Assembly: GCF_008298035.1 (NCBI RefSeq)
Contig: NZ_CP042910.1
Span: forward strand, 5,905,001 to 5,969,000
Source of the DNA: Gimesia maris
GTDB lineage: Bacteria > Planctomycetota > Planctomycetia > Planctomycetales > Planctomycetaceae
Direction: 5' to 3'
Length of the DNA stretch: 64,000 nucleotides
The first letter of the stretch is position 1. Every line of letters starts with the position of its first letter. The position numbers were made by a program, and so were the translations under genes. Positions 33,171 to 41,660 of this stretch are shown here, in pieces. The notes beneath the pieces are model-generated. The model did no database searches and had not been told where the DNA came from. It saw only the letters and a list, made by a program, of their open reading frames with translations.

Positions 33171-34103
33171 CTACGTCTGAATAGCCCGTAATTCTTTGGG
33201 CAGGGGAAATCGAACTGACTCCTTGCGGACAATCGCATTTTCGACTTCCGCCTGGTAGTTATCTTCCAGAAATTGAATCAGTTCCTGCACGACGACTTCG
33301 GGGGCACTGGCGCCCGCTGTGATCAGAATGGTTTCTGCCTGGTCGAACCATTCCGGTAAGACCTCTTCCACCCCGTCGATCAGAAAGGCGGGCTTGCCGG
33401 CCGTCTTACCAATTTCCATTAAGCGTTTGCTGTTAGAGCTGTTCTGACTGCCAAGGACAAGTACCAGGTCGACTCGAGAGACCAGTTCAGAGACCGCCTC
33501 CTGTCGATTTGTGGTGGCATAACAGATATCTTCCTTCGGTGGACTTTCAATGGCAGGATATTTTTCCTTGAGGCTGCGAATCACGCGGCCCGCTTCTTCT
33601 ACACTTAAAGTGGTCTGAGTCAGAAAAGCCAGTCGCGCCCCTTCAGGAAATTCCAGGGCGGCCACTTCTTCCGGAGTTTCGATCAACGTTATGCTTTCCG
33701 GAGCTTCCCCCATCGTACCGATGACTTCGTCATGCCCTTCATGGCCAATCAAAATGATATGATACCCGGCGTCGGCATATTTGATGGCTTCGGTATGTAC
33801 CTTGGTCACCAGCGGACAAGTTGCATCAATCGTGCGAATATTTCGTTCTCGCGCCTGGTTACGAATCACCGGGGACACCCCATGAGCACTGAAGACCAGA
33901 ATGGAATTTTCCGGTACTTCACTGACTGCTTCGACAAAGGTGACCCCCTGGTTCGTAAAACGATTCACGACATATTTATTATGTACGATCTCATGATAGA
34001 CATACACATTACTGCCAAAAATGCGAATGACTTCTTCAAGACACTCGATTGCCATATTCACACCCGCACAGAAACCGCGGGGATTCGCCAGAATTACTTT
34101 CAT
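33171..34103 (-). CDS. ispH: 4-Hydroxy-3-methylbut-2-enyl diphosphate reductase
   Basis: 310 residues from the ATG at 34103; the frame from 34205 adds 34 residues of no family meaning. The three iron-sulphur cysteines are C12 (GFCAGV), C96 (DATCPLVTKVH) and C194 (DICYATTNRQ), close to the E. coli positions 12, 96 and 197. Other signatures are HEIVHNKYVV, GHEGHDEVIGTMGE, the catalytic Glu region, TQTTLSVEE and GSQNSSNSKRL. It makes IPP and DMAPP in the last step of the MEP pathway, so the organism builds isoprenoids by that route. Standalone gene, with stem-loops upstream. Confidence 0.96.
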   Translation of the reverse strand: MKVILANPRGFCAGVNMAIECLEEVIRIFGSNVYVYHEIVHNKYVVNRFTNQGVTFVEAVSEVPENSILVFSAHGVSPVIRNQARERNIRTIDATCPLVTKVHTEAIKYADAGYHIILIGHEGHDEVIGTMGEAPESITLIETPEEVAALEFPEGARLAFLTQTTLSVEEAGRVIRSLKEKYPAIESPPKEDICYATTNRQEAVSELVSRVDLVLVLGSQNSSNSKRLMEIGKTAGKPAFLIDGVEEVLPEWFDQAETILITAGASAPEVVVQELIQFLEDNYQAEVENAIVRKESVRFPLPKELRAIQT

Positions 34104-34206
34104 TGTTTTTGTTCCAGTAGCACAGAAATGCAATTTCTTATTTCTGTTGAGGGGCGTCGTATCCCATTCCCCTGAAAAGGTGCAGGGGTAATGTCCCGTC
34201 TGCAAT

Positions 34207-34248
34207 GATTTGAAGCGTCAAATCCGTCAGAAGTAATCTCTCTGACGG
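34207..34248. repeat. Two adjacent stem-loops between glmS and ispH
   Basis: GATTTGA-AGCG-TCAAATC (34207-34224) is directly followed by CCGTCAGA (34224-34231) and TCTGACGG (34241-34248), each pair perfect and sharing one base. They lie 104 to 145 bases before ispH and after the glmS stop on the same strand. No T run is evident. They could end glmS transcription or shape the ispH leader. The remaining bases of the 334-base gap show nothing. Confidence 0.5.
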
Positions 34249-34437
34249 TCTCAGCTACTATTCTATGCTGATCATCAGGCGAAACCAGATCCGGGAAGTT
34301 GATTTTTCCCACTTTCAACAAAGGAAAACCAGTTTTCAGCTTATTTCGGGCGATAAACTGATCGATTCATCAACAGTCGCCAGACAGACACGCGCAGCGA
34401 CACACACTGGTGGAACCAGATCAAGAGGTCGTCGGTC

Positions 34438-36300
34438 TTATTCGACTGTCACACTTTTTGCCAGATTCCGTGGCCGGTCGACATTGCAGCCGCGCAAAAC
34501 CGCAATATGGTACGAAAGCAGCTGCAATGGAATCGCCGTGACAAGAGGCTGAAGAAAATCGTCGACGTCGGGAACATAAATCACATCGTCGGCAATATCC
34601 GCAATCTTATCATCCCCTTCGCAGGCGATGGCGATGACGGGGCCTTTACGTGCTTTGACCTCTTCCAGATTGCTCATAACTTTGGGATAAATCTGTCCGC
34701 GGGGCACCACAAACACACTGGGAGTGGCTTCATCCACCAGGGCAATTGGACCATGCTTCATTTCAGCAGCCGGGTATCCCTCGGCATGAATGTAGCTGAT
34801 CTCTTTGAGCTTCAACGCCCCTTCCAGAGCACCGGGAAAATTATACAGGCGTCCCAGATAAAGAAAGTTATTAAAGTTGCAGTACTTCAACGCAATGTCT
34901 TTCACCTGCTCATTGCATTCCAGGCACTTACGGATCTGGTCGGGAACTTTATGAATGGCATCGATGATTCTGCGCCCCGCCGGATACGACAAGTGACGCA
35001 TCCGTCCCAGAAACAGTGCTAACTGGATTAAGACCATGACCTGAGAAGTGAAAGCTTTTGTCGATGCCACTCCTACTTCCTGTCCGGCGTGCAGATAAAT
35101 CCCGCCATCCGCTTCACGGGCGATCGTCGATCCGACCACATTACAGATCGCCAGTGTTGGATGGCCTTTTCGTTTGCATTCGCGCATCGCTGCCAGTGTG
35201 TCCGCAGTTTCACCACTTTGAGTAATCGCGAAAATCATGGTACTGTTTGAGATCGGGGGATTGCGATAGCGTAATTCACTCGCATACTCCACCTCCGTCG
35301 GAATCCGGGCAAACTCTTCCAGCAGATATTCACCCACCAGTCCGGAATGCCAGCTGGTTCCACATGCTGTCAGCACGACGCGATCAATTTTTCGCAGTTG
35401 TTGTGCACTCAGATTCAAACCACCAAATTTGGCAGTCGCTTCATCTTCATCCAGGCGACCACGCATGGCGTTTTCCAGAGCCTGGGGCTGCTCGAATATT
35501 TCCTTCAGCATATAATGTTCAAATTCACCCAGTTCCGCTTCGACACTCACCTGATCCAGGGTCTGAATCGAAAGCTTCTGCTGACCTTCATCACGGTGAA
35601 AGATTTCGATTTCATCGCGTGTGATCACAGCCATTTCATGATCAGCAAGGTAAATCACTTCGTCGGTATACCCCGCCAGCGGGGTGGCATCACTGGCGAT
35701 AAAATGTTCGCCTTTGCCGACACCTAACACCAGCGGACTCCCCAGTCGTGCAGCGATCATCACGTCGGGCAGATCCCGAAACATCACAACCAGGCCATAA
35801 GTTCCCTTGAGTTTCGTCAGGGTGATTTCTACCGCTTTCAGATAGGTGGCCAACTCTTCCGGGTCAGAACCAAATTTAATTTGTTCTTCGAGATGATGTG
35901 ACAGCAGATGCGCCACTGACTCGGTATCAGTCGTTGTACGAAAAACGTATCCCAATCCCTGCAGTTGCTTTCGCAGCGAAGTATAGTTTTCGATCACTCC
36001 ATTATGGACGATGACAACATCAGCGTTTCCCCCCACATGGGGATGCGAGTTCTGATCGTTGGTTTCGCCATGCGTCGCCCAGCGTGTGTGTCCTATGCCT
36101 GCCGTACCGGAAACCGGATTCGACTTGTAGAGGGACGCCATCTCCATGACACGTCCTTTTTTCTTGCGAATCTGGATCGCATCACCATCGTGGACTGCCA
36201 CCCCGGCACTGTCATAGCCACGATATTCCAGTTTCTGCAGCCCCTTGATCAAAATGGGTCCGGCCTGTCGATGACCGATATATCCGACTATACCACACAT
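34438..36300 (-). CDS. glmS: Glutamine-fructose-6-phosphate aminotransferase (isomerizing)
   Basis: 620 residues, normal length. After Met, Cys2 begins the class II glutamine amidotransferase domain (CGIVGYIGHRQA, LEYRGYDSAGVA, GIGHTRWATHGETNDQNSHPH). Two SIS domains follow (about 290-610), with TACGTSWHSGLVGEYLLEE, ITQSGETADTLAAMRECK, VGSTIAREAD, GVASTKAFTSQV and, at the end, LLSYHIAVLRGCNVDRPRNLAKSVTVE, the conserved C-terminal active-site loop. It makes glucosamine 6-phosphate for amino-sugar and envelope synthesis. Runs alone. The leader shows a hairpin but nothing like the glmS ribozyme. Confidence 0.97.
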   Translation of the reverse strand: MCGIVGYIGHRQAGPILIKGLQKLEYRGYDSAGVAVHDGDAIQIRKKKGRVMEMASLYKSNPVSGTAGIGHTRWATHGETNDQNSHPHVGGNADVVIVHNGVIENYTSLRKQLQGLGYVFRTTTDTESVAHLLSHHLEEQIKFGSDPEELATYLKAVEITLTKLKGTYGLVVMFRDLPDVMIAARLGSPLVLGVGKGEHFIASDATPLAGYTDEVIYLADHEMAVITRDEIEIFHRDEGQQKLSIQTLDQVSVEAELGEFEHYMLKEIFEQPQALENAMRGRLDEDEATAKFGGLNLSAQQLRKIDRVVLTACGTSWHSGLVGEYLLEEFARIPTEVEYASELRYRNPPISNSTMIFAITQSGETADTLAAMRECKRKGHPTLAICNVVGSTIAREADGGIYLHAGQEVGVASTKAFTSQVMVLIQLALFLGRMRHLSYPAGRRIIDAIHKVPDQIRKCLECNEQVKDIALKYCNFNNFLYLGRLYNFPGALEGALKLKEISYIHAEGYPAAEMKHGPIALVDEATPSVFVVPRGQIYPKVMSNLEEVKARKGPVIAIACEGDDKIADIADDVIYVPDVDDFLQPLVTAIPLQLLSYHIAVLRGCNVDRPRNLAKSVTVE

Positions 36301-36366
36301 GTTTCGCGCTCCATCGCTGGATGAGGGTAAAAATATATTTTGAGTGCTCAGCGCAATTCCCCATCA

Positions 36367-36403
36367 TTCTGGTAGCCTGTCATCCTTGTTCAAGTTACCA
36401 GAA
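36367..36403 (-). promoter_or_regulatory. Stem-loop in the glmS leader
   Basis: TTCTGGTA (36367-36374) and TACCAGAA (36396-36403) are perfect 8-base arms around a 21-base loop, about 67-103 bases before glmS. The glmS ribozyme core is not visible. The role is open. A second AT-rich inverted repeat, ACTGTAA/TTACAGT, lies at 36545-36577. Confidence 0.4.
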
Positions 36404-36590
36404 CTTAGAAATGAAAGGGGGAAGCTCGTGAGTCTTGATTTTGTCTGTTGGGAACAGTTTCAAGTGCGGGAAGATACCACAAGATTCGAAAATAAGTCAA
36501 CTACGATTCCGTATGAATCGTTTGGACACATACTCATTAAACTACTGTAAATTATAAACTTATATAAACTTACAGTCAGGATTCTTAATC

Positions 36591-37628
36591 TCACCCGTTA
36601 TCCCCGCGGGAGATCTGAACCCGTTCTGCTGCCAGTCGCGCGACGGCAAAAGCACAGGCAGCGTCTGATATGGATCGATCAAATATCTCAGCAACATTCG
36701 TGATCATTGCCTGAGCAAGTTGCGGATGGGAGCGAGCGATTTTTTCTGCAAGGAACACGGAACTGCCACTGATTAAAACCGTCTGGGGATGTTCATCCAT
36801 ACGGCTCAGGACCTGATTGAGTGCCTCGGTAATCTGTGCCTGCTGTCGTGCAACCAGCCAGCCTGCCATCTCGATCGCTTCTGTTTCGCTCAGTTCATTG
36901 ATGTCACAACAGACAGAACGGGCAATTCGGGCAAATGCATTCGCCCGTGTCGCAGGTCTGCCGTCCGCCGTATCGACATCTTCGGGAGATTCGGGCACTT
37001 CTTCCAGCAGCAGATAGAGATCTGCCGTCGTCGCAAAAGATTCCGCCGCCAGGGGACAGTCCTGTCCCCGTAATGGTACACGTTTCTCCAGCATCGCCAG
37101 TGGGGTCCGACGACCACCGGTATAAACCAGTTCTCCTGACAGTAATCGTTCGACATCCGTTAATCCCTCGGAAACCGGTAATCCGTTTTTGAGTGGAATC
37201 AGATCGGTTGTCGTTGAGCCGATATCGATCAACAGGCCATGCTGATCGGGAATCATCCGTCCCAGCCAGGTTGCCAGCGCATGCCAGTTGGCGGCAGCCG
37301 CCAATAGAGGAAATTCCCGTGCGATCTCTGTGGGCAGAAATTCGGCTCCGGTCTGCCAGACCAGCACGGGCACACCGGGTACAGCCTGTTCGACGGCGGT
37401 CAGAATATGATCCACCCCGTCTGCTTTGGTTGAAAAGCAGTCTGCCAGTTCCCCAGTCATCGTCACCGCAACCAGATCGGGACGCTGGAACGAGGTCAAT
37501 AACTCCTGTAATGCTGACTGTAGTAATTCGGGAGTTTTCCAGAGTTCAAACGACATCGACCGGGCGGCACCATCGCTGTCTGCCGCCTTGAGGTTCGCAC
37601 CGCCGATATCCAGGCCAATGACATACAT
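36591..37628 (-). CDS. MfnF-like H4MPT-linked C1 transfer protein (ASKHA fold)
   Basis: 345 residues. Hydantoinase/ASKHA-type fold: N-terminal GLDIGGANLKAAD phosphate loop, VTMTGELADCF, PVLVWQTGAEF, GLLIDIGSTTTDLIPLKNG (second phosphate loop), YTGGRRTPLAM and VLISGSSVFLAEKIA. The GGANLKAA, MTGELADCF and DIGSTTTDL strings mark the family of H4MPT-linked C1 transfer proteins. The archaeal member, MfnF, joins a phosphorylated furan to gamma-glutamyltyramine in methanofuran synthesis. It starts 2 bases after the stop of the ATP-grasp gene, a combination that fits methanofuran-type cofactor synthesis. Planctomycetes are known to carry H4MPT-dependent C1 genes; the precise step here is inferred. 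Confidence 0.85.
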   Translation of the reverse strand: MYVIGLDIGGANLKAADSDGAARSMSFELWKTPELLQSALQELLTSFQRPDLVAVTMTGELADCFSTKADGVDHILTAVEQAVPGVPVLVWQTGAEFLPTEIAREFPLLAAAANWHALATWLGRMIPDQHGLLIDIGSTTTDLIPLKNGLPVSEGLTDVERLLSGELVYTGGRRTPLAMLEKRVPLRGQDCPLAAESFATTADLYLLLEEVPESPEDVDTADGRPATRANAFARIARSVCCDINELSETEAIEMAGWLVARQQAQITEALNQVLSRMDEHPQTVLISGSSVFLAEKIARSHPQLAQAMITNVAEIFDRSISDAACAFAVARLAAERVQISRGDNG

Positions 37629-37630
37629 GT

Positions 37631-38701
37631 TCAGTTTCTCGATTCAGATTGTGGTAACAGTGTAGAACTTCCATCTGGTTGAAACCGAATCATTTCTCCC
37701 TGCTTCCATTTAATGTCGGGGAAATCGGTATCCGGATCGATGAGTCGGGCTGCCAGATTATCAAACGTCAGCCTGCGATAACCAGTGTAACTGGTCGTCA
37801 GTCTCGGATTGATTTCCACCAGCACGGGTTCGTGCGGCGCGTCTTCTGGTAAGAGAATATCAAAGCCCACATATCCCGCAAGTCCCGGCAGTAAATCACA
37901 GACACGATTCAGTAAATCAGAAATGGCCGGGAGCACACGGGCATCGACGTCCGCGGGAATGGTTCCTCCCTGATACCGAAAGCCCTGCTTCCAGCTGATC
38001 TGCTGCTCCCCCACCGGAAAAAATTCCCGTCCCCCTGCTCTGATCAGTGCCACGGTCGAAAGGGCTTTTCCTGGCAGTAAAGGTTGCATCAGAAACTGTT
38101 CCTCGGATGATCTCAGTTGATTCCTTCGTTTCTGCAAACAGTCATCATTTTGAAACGTTTCTAATCCCAGACCTCCTGCGCCGAAACGATGTTTGATCAG
38201 ACAGGGAAACGAAACCGCAGACCGAAGCAACTCACCTGAAAACTGCCAGGTTGGAATCGTGGGGATTGAGGATTCCTGCATCAATTCAAACAATCGCCAC
38301 TTATCGGCTGTTAACTGAATTGCTTTGAGAGCAGAGCCGGCGACTGTCGCGCCACAATCCAAAGCCAGCTGCGTTCGACTGGACAGCAGATCCTCGAACT
38401 CGGGTGCGATGACCATCACACAATCGGCTAAGCGACAGGCTGTTTTAAAGTTCTCACGTTCCTGCTGTGATGTGGCGGCGCGGAAGATTTGCAACCGTCC
38501 GGTTTGGAGCGCTTCCACTATGAGCGGTGATTTCAGAGAGAGCGTCTGCTGCAGGACTGTCATCACGCGAAAGTGAGGAAGCGCAAGCAGATCAGTCATG
38601 ACCGCTTCCAGCATTGCGGTTCCCTCTTTGAGTAAACCGGATTCTGCATCGGTAAGGTCCCAGGCACCACTACAGAGATATTCAGACACAAAGATGTTCA
38701 A
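37631..38701 (-). CDS. ATP-grasp ligase, MfnD-like
   Basis: 356 residues. N-terminal domain (FVSEYLCSGAWDLTDAESGL, LLKEGTAMLEAVMTDL, CVMVIAPEFEDLL) followed by the ATP-grasp fold: ADKWRLFELMQESSIPTIPT, PCLIKHRFGAGGLGLETF with the ATP-binding Lys and Gly loop, FLMQPLLPGKALSTVALI, GYVGFDILLPEDAPHEPVLV and EINPRLTTSYTGYR with the metal-binding Glu/Asn. The EINPRLTTSY ending is typical of the archaeal tyramine-glutamate ligase (MfnD) group. First gene of the pair, with an upstream gap of 409 bases. Substrate not proven. Confidence 0.82.
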   Translation of the reverse strand: MNIFVSEYLCSGAWDLTDAESGLLKEGTAMLEAVMTDLLALPHFRVMTVLQQTLSLKSPLIVEALQTGRLQIFRAATSQQERENFKTACRLADCVMVIAPEFEDLLSSRTQLALDCGATVAGSALKAIQLTADKWRLFELMQESSIPTIPTWQFSGELLRSAVSFPCLIKHRFGAGGLGLETFQNDDCLQKRRNQLRSSEEQFLMQPLLPGKALSTVALIRAGGREFFPVGEQQISWKQGFRYQGGTIPADVDARVLPAISDLLNRVCDLLPGLAGYVGFDILLPEDAPHEPVLVEINPRLTTSYTGYRRLTFDNLAARLIDPDTDFPDIKWKQGEMIRFQPDGSSTLLPQSESRN

Positions 38702-39110
38702 AGCCGATCCTTGCCACGTTTTGTTACTGAAACAGGCTGCGTTGACTTCGCCTGTCGGTATTAAATTCAGTACCGCCTGTATTTTTCATACAACACTTCA
38801 AGCAGGTTCAGTCTAGAAACTCCACTATGCTTTGTTAATTGCCCTGACGAATCATCTCAAGTTTTTCAGACTGTTTTTCATAAGCTTCCTGCCATGCCCC
38901 TCCTGTACGGATTCTGCCGAATGGAACGCACTTAATACTGTTAGAATTCATAGAGTCACCATAATCGAGATAATGCAGATAAACACGTGTTTTCCAGCTG
39001 GATTCGCGCAATTACTATTCTCAATTTCCTGCAAATCTCTCCCTGTTACACTCAAGTTTTCGTGATAAACTTTCAGTGTATAGTTTTGTTTTAACCAACG
39101 GGGATTATTC
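38702..39110. other. Non-coding gap between divergent genes
   Basis: 409 bases between the ATP-grasp gene and the DUF11-type lipoprotein gene. No supported reading frame. CGGGGATTATTC before 39111 serves as the ribosome site of the plus-strand gene. No clear promoter boxes or repeats were picked. Confidence 0.35.
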
Positions 39111-40622
39111 ATGCCGGGTAGCAGAATTCGACCCTCATCAGGAGTCATATCATTCCTGCTGCTGCTGTTGACACTCTCGACAGCAGCCTGCTCAGCCCTT
39201 GCGCCCAGTCAACGCTCCTCCTGGAAACTGACTGATCCGCCCCCTCTGGACCCCCAGAATCAGCCATTGAACGGTCCCGTTCCGCAGGCATCTCCCCAGT
39301 CACGTGAAACGCAACGTGTCAATCCTTTAAGTCAGCCACGAACAAATCCCCAGACGATTCCGCAAAGACAGCCGACTTCGCCCCAACCCAAAGAAGATCT
39401 GTTTGCCGTACCGGAATCGCTCAAACAGAATCAGCCTCCTCAACCGCGAGACCTGCCTGAGCAGGTGATGCCGCGTCCCCAGTTGAATGTACCCGATATC
39501 CAAAGCAGATCGAAGCCGGAACCTTTATCAAAACAGCCATCAGGCCCCATGATGACTGCACCTGCGACCGCTGGACCGCTGGAGATGACGGTGGACGTCA
39601 TTCCCAAACGCCAGCTGGGAAGTGGCGCCACATTCTATCTGATCATCAAAAATGCGAGTGATCGCTCCGTCAGAAATGTTCTGCTGGAATGTGAGTTTGA
39701 TGCCGCCCTGATGTTCCCGGGTCGCCGCGAAAAGAAAATCGGACAGCGTCTGGGCACACTGCAGCCCGGCGAATCAAAAGAGATTTCTCTGACACTCTTC
39801 AGTGATGTTCTAGGCAGTCACTGTTGTCGTTTCCGGGCATTGGCTGACGGAGATGAACTGGTCTGGAAATCGGTCTGTGTGGAATATGAAAAGAAGCAAC
39901 TGGATCTGTCTGTGGTTGGCCCCTCTTCCCGCAGCATCGGCAGCCGGGCAGAATACAACCTGAAACTTTCCAATGTGGCAGACGTCGATCTGAATAACAT
40001 CCAGGTGGCAGTCACATACGATTCGGCCCTGATCCCTCGCGAAGCATCCATCGGTTCCACCAGGGAATCCGATCGGTTGACATGGACCCTGGATACGATT
40101 CGTGTTGGTGAAGGGGTGCAGCTGCAGGTGGAATTCGAATGCGAAGTTGCCGCCGAGCATGCCTGCATGCGAGTCAACGTGACCAGCCCGGACCTGCCCA
40201 ACGAACAGGTTTCGGCCTGTCTCAAAGTCACCCCTGCACAAGGCGTGCTGGATGTGCAGGTCCGCGACACCAAAGATCCGATTGCCCGCGGCGAAGAGAC
40301 GGTTTACGAAGTCAGCATCGAAAATCGAGGGCTGCAGCCGGCTAAAGACATCGTCCTTCAGGCAAAAATCCCGCGTATGTTTCGCGTCGTGTCTGTCGAA
40401 GCGCACCAGGGAAACCAGAAGCTCAATCTCAGGCCGGAAGTCAATCAGGATATCCTGCGTGTCTCTCCGGTACGTGAACTTCCTGCCGATGCCTTTCTAA
40501 AATACACGATTCTGGTCAAAGCGATTGGCTCGGGTGACGGCGAATTTAATGTCACGATTTCCGGTGCGGATGCGGAAAAGCTGGAAACCCAGGTAACCGA
40601 AATCACAACGGTAAACCGTTAA
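39111..40622 (+). CDS. Putative lipoprotein with DUF11/CARDB-type beta-sandwich repeats
   Basis: 503 residues. The hydrophobic signal (VISFLLLLLTLSTAA) ends at C27, a lipobox-like site with a non-ideal -3 residue. Residues about 30-155 are Pro/Gln/Ser-rich and disordered. After residue about 158, three or more Ig-like repeats follow: MTVDVIPKRQLGSGATFYLI, VVGPSSRSIGSRAEYNLKLS, VQVRDTKDPIARGEETVYEV, each followed by N-x-G/S-D and later LEVRxx-type strands as in DUF11 (conserved repeat) domains. Such proteins sit at the cell surface or outer membrane in planctomycetes. Binding partner unknown. Confidence 0.75.
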   Translation: MPGSRIRPSSGVISFLLLLLTLSTAACSALAPSQRSSWKLTDPPPLDPQNQPLNGPVPQASPQSRETQRVNPLSQPRTNPQTIPQRQPTSPQPKEDLFAVPESLKQNQPPQPRDLPEQVMPRPQLNVPDIQSRSKPEPLSKQPSGPMMTAPATAGPLEMTVDVIPKRQLGSGATFYLIIKNASDRSVRNVLLECEFDAALMFPGRREKKIGQRLGTLQPGESKEISLTLFSDVLGSHCCRFRALADGDELVWKSVCVEYEKKQLDLSVVGPSSRSIGSRAEYNLKLSNVADVDLNNIQVAVTYDSALIPREASIGSTRESDRLTWTLDTIRVGEGVQLQVEFECEVAAEHACMRVNVTSPDLPNEQVSACLKVTPAQGVLDVQVRDTKDPIARGEETVYEVSIENRGLQPAKDIVLQAKIPRMFRVVSVEAHQGNQKLNLRPEVNQDILRVSPVRELPADAFLKYTILVKAIGSGDGEFNVTISGADAEKLETQVTEITTVNR

Positions 40623-40637
40623 TCAGCACCGCTACCC

Positions 40638-41540
40638 TTATTTCTGTTTTACCTGCTCAGGAAAATCGCGTTCGTAGCGTTTCACCAGTGCCTCCATGTC
40701 GGCGGGAACGATATAGATTTTCCCGCGAATGGTTTTTTTCTCTCCCGGTTGCAGTCCGCCCAGACGAAAATCAGCGTGCAGACAGCGAATCACGCCCTGA
40801 AACAGTTCCTGATACGGTTCGAACGCAGTGGCGAAGATCCACTCTCCATCGCCGCTGTAACAGCCGATCAGGCCATTACTGGGAACTTCACTGTTTAACG
40901 GACGGGGATTCACATCGGTGCGAGGCACATTCTGCGGACACCAGACCTGACCGGGTACATAACGTGCTTTTGTAGCCCAGTTGCGGGTCGGCATGAAGGC
41001 TGGCTTGCCATCCAGAAAGACAAATGATTTTTTGATGTAGGCATATTTATCATCTGTCGTGGAGGCGCCCAGGCCGGCAAATTCACCTACACGGATACAG
41101 GGTTGTGCCCAATGGACTTCAGACCGTCGATCGGTCGGATTGTGGGCCACCAGTTGAAAGTCGATCTCATCCCCCTGCGCGGTAATTGTATGCTGCACCG
41201 TTACACCATCGGCTACCGTGCATTTCAGTTTCAGAACGGTCTGGTCTTTGTTCAGGGAGAGCGTCTGTGTTTCGTGTTTGACCACCGTATGCTTTCCCCA
41301 GTCGGCATCAGTCGAATTCGCGCGACAGTAAGCTTCCAGATAATTGATGGGGATCTTTCCCCCCGGAATATGATCGCCGTGAATATACAGCATGTTTTTT
41401 TCACGCGAGAGCGTCAGACGCGGTTTCGCTTGTGTCTGGCTGGCTGATTTTTCATTACCCCGGCACGTGGCAGCGGCATCATACAGGCAGGTCCCTGCCA
41501 CAACTCCCAGCAGTAAAAGCGAATTCGCGAGCGAATTCAT
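40638..41540 (-). CDS. Secreted protein of unknown function
   Basis: 300 residues from the ATG at 41540, which has GGAGG 7 bases before it; the ATG at 41564 lacks one. Sec signal: SLANSLLLLGVVAGTCLYDAA. The mature part looks all-beta: LTLSREKNMLYIHGDHIPGG, HETQTLSLNKDQTVLKLK, VQHTITAQGDEIDFQLVAHN, HWAQPCIRVGEFAGLG, YAYIKKSFVFLDGKPAFMPT, IFATAFEPYQELFQGVIRCL, CLHADFRLGGLQPGEKKTIR. The last string has the form of the end of a galactose-mutarotase-like or carbohydrate-active beta domain, but I cannot name the family. Convergent with the lipoprotein gene. It may serve sugar use along with the genes upstream. Confidence 0.75.
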   Translation of the reverse strand: MNSLANSLLLLGVVAGTCLYDAAATCRGNEKSASQTQAKPRLTLSREKNMLYIHGDHIPGGKIPINYLEAYCRANSTDADWGKHTVVKHETQTLSLNKDQTVLKLKCTVADGVTVQHTITAQGDEIDFQLVAHNPTDRRSEVHWAQPCIRVGEFAGLGASTTDDKYAYIKKSFVFLDGKPAFMPTRNWATKARYVPGQVWCPQNVPRTDVNPRPLNSEVPSNGLIGCYSGDGEWIFATAFEPYQELFQGVIRCLHADFRLGGLQPGEKKTIRGKIYIVPADMEALVKRYERDFPEQVKQK

Positions 41541-41660
41541 CACTTCCTCCGGTTTCATTTTCAATTTGTAAAACTGATCCTTTTGATATCACGGTAGAAA
41601 AACAACCGAAGTGCGAATCACACTCCGGTTGTTGAATCAAATTCGATTTGTCGACTCTGT

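Noticed and set aside
34265..34552. 95-codon frame on the plus strand between ispH and glmS
   Set aside because: It runs into glmS on the opposite strand and shows no protein-like features.
36301..36590. Possible glmS ribozyme upstream of glmS
   Set aside because: Only a simple hairpin is present; the conserved ribozyme core and pseudoknot sequences are not visible.
41518..41540. Palindrome GCGAATTCGC repeated as GCGAATTC near the start of the secreted protein gene
   Set aside because: It lies within the coding sequence (signal peptide region) and is short enough to be due to codon choice.
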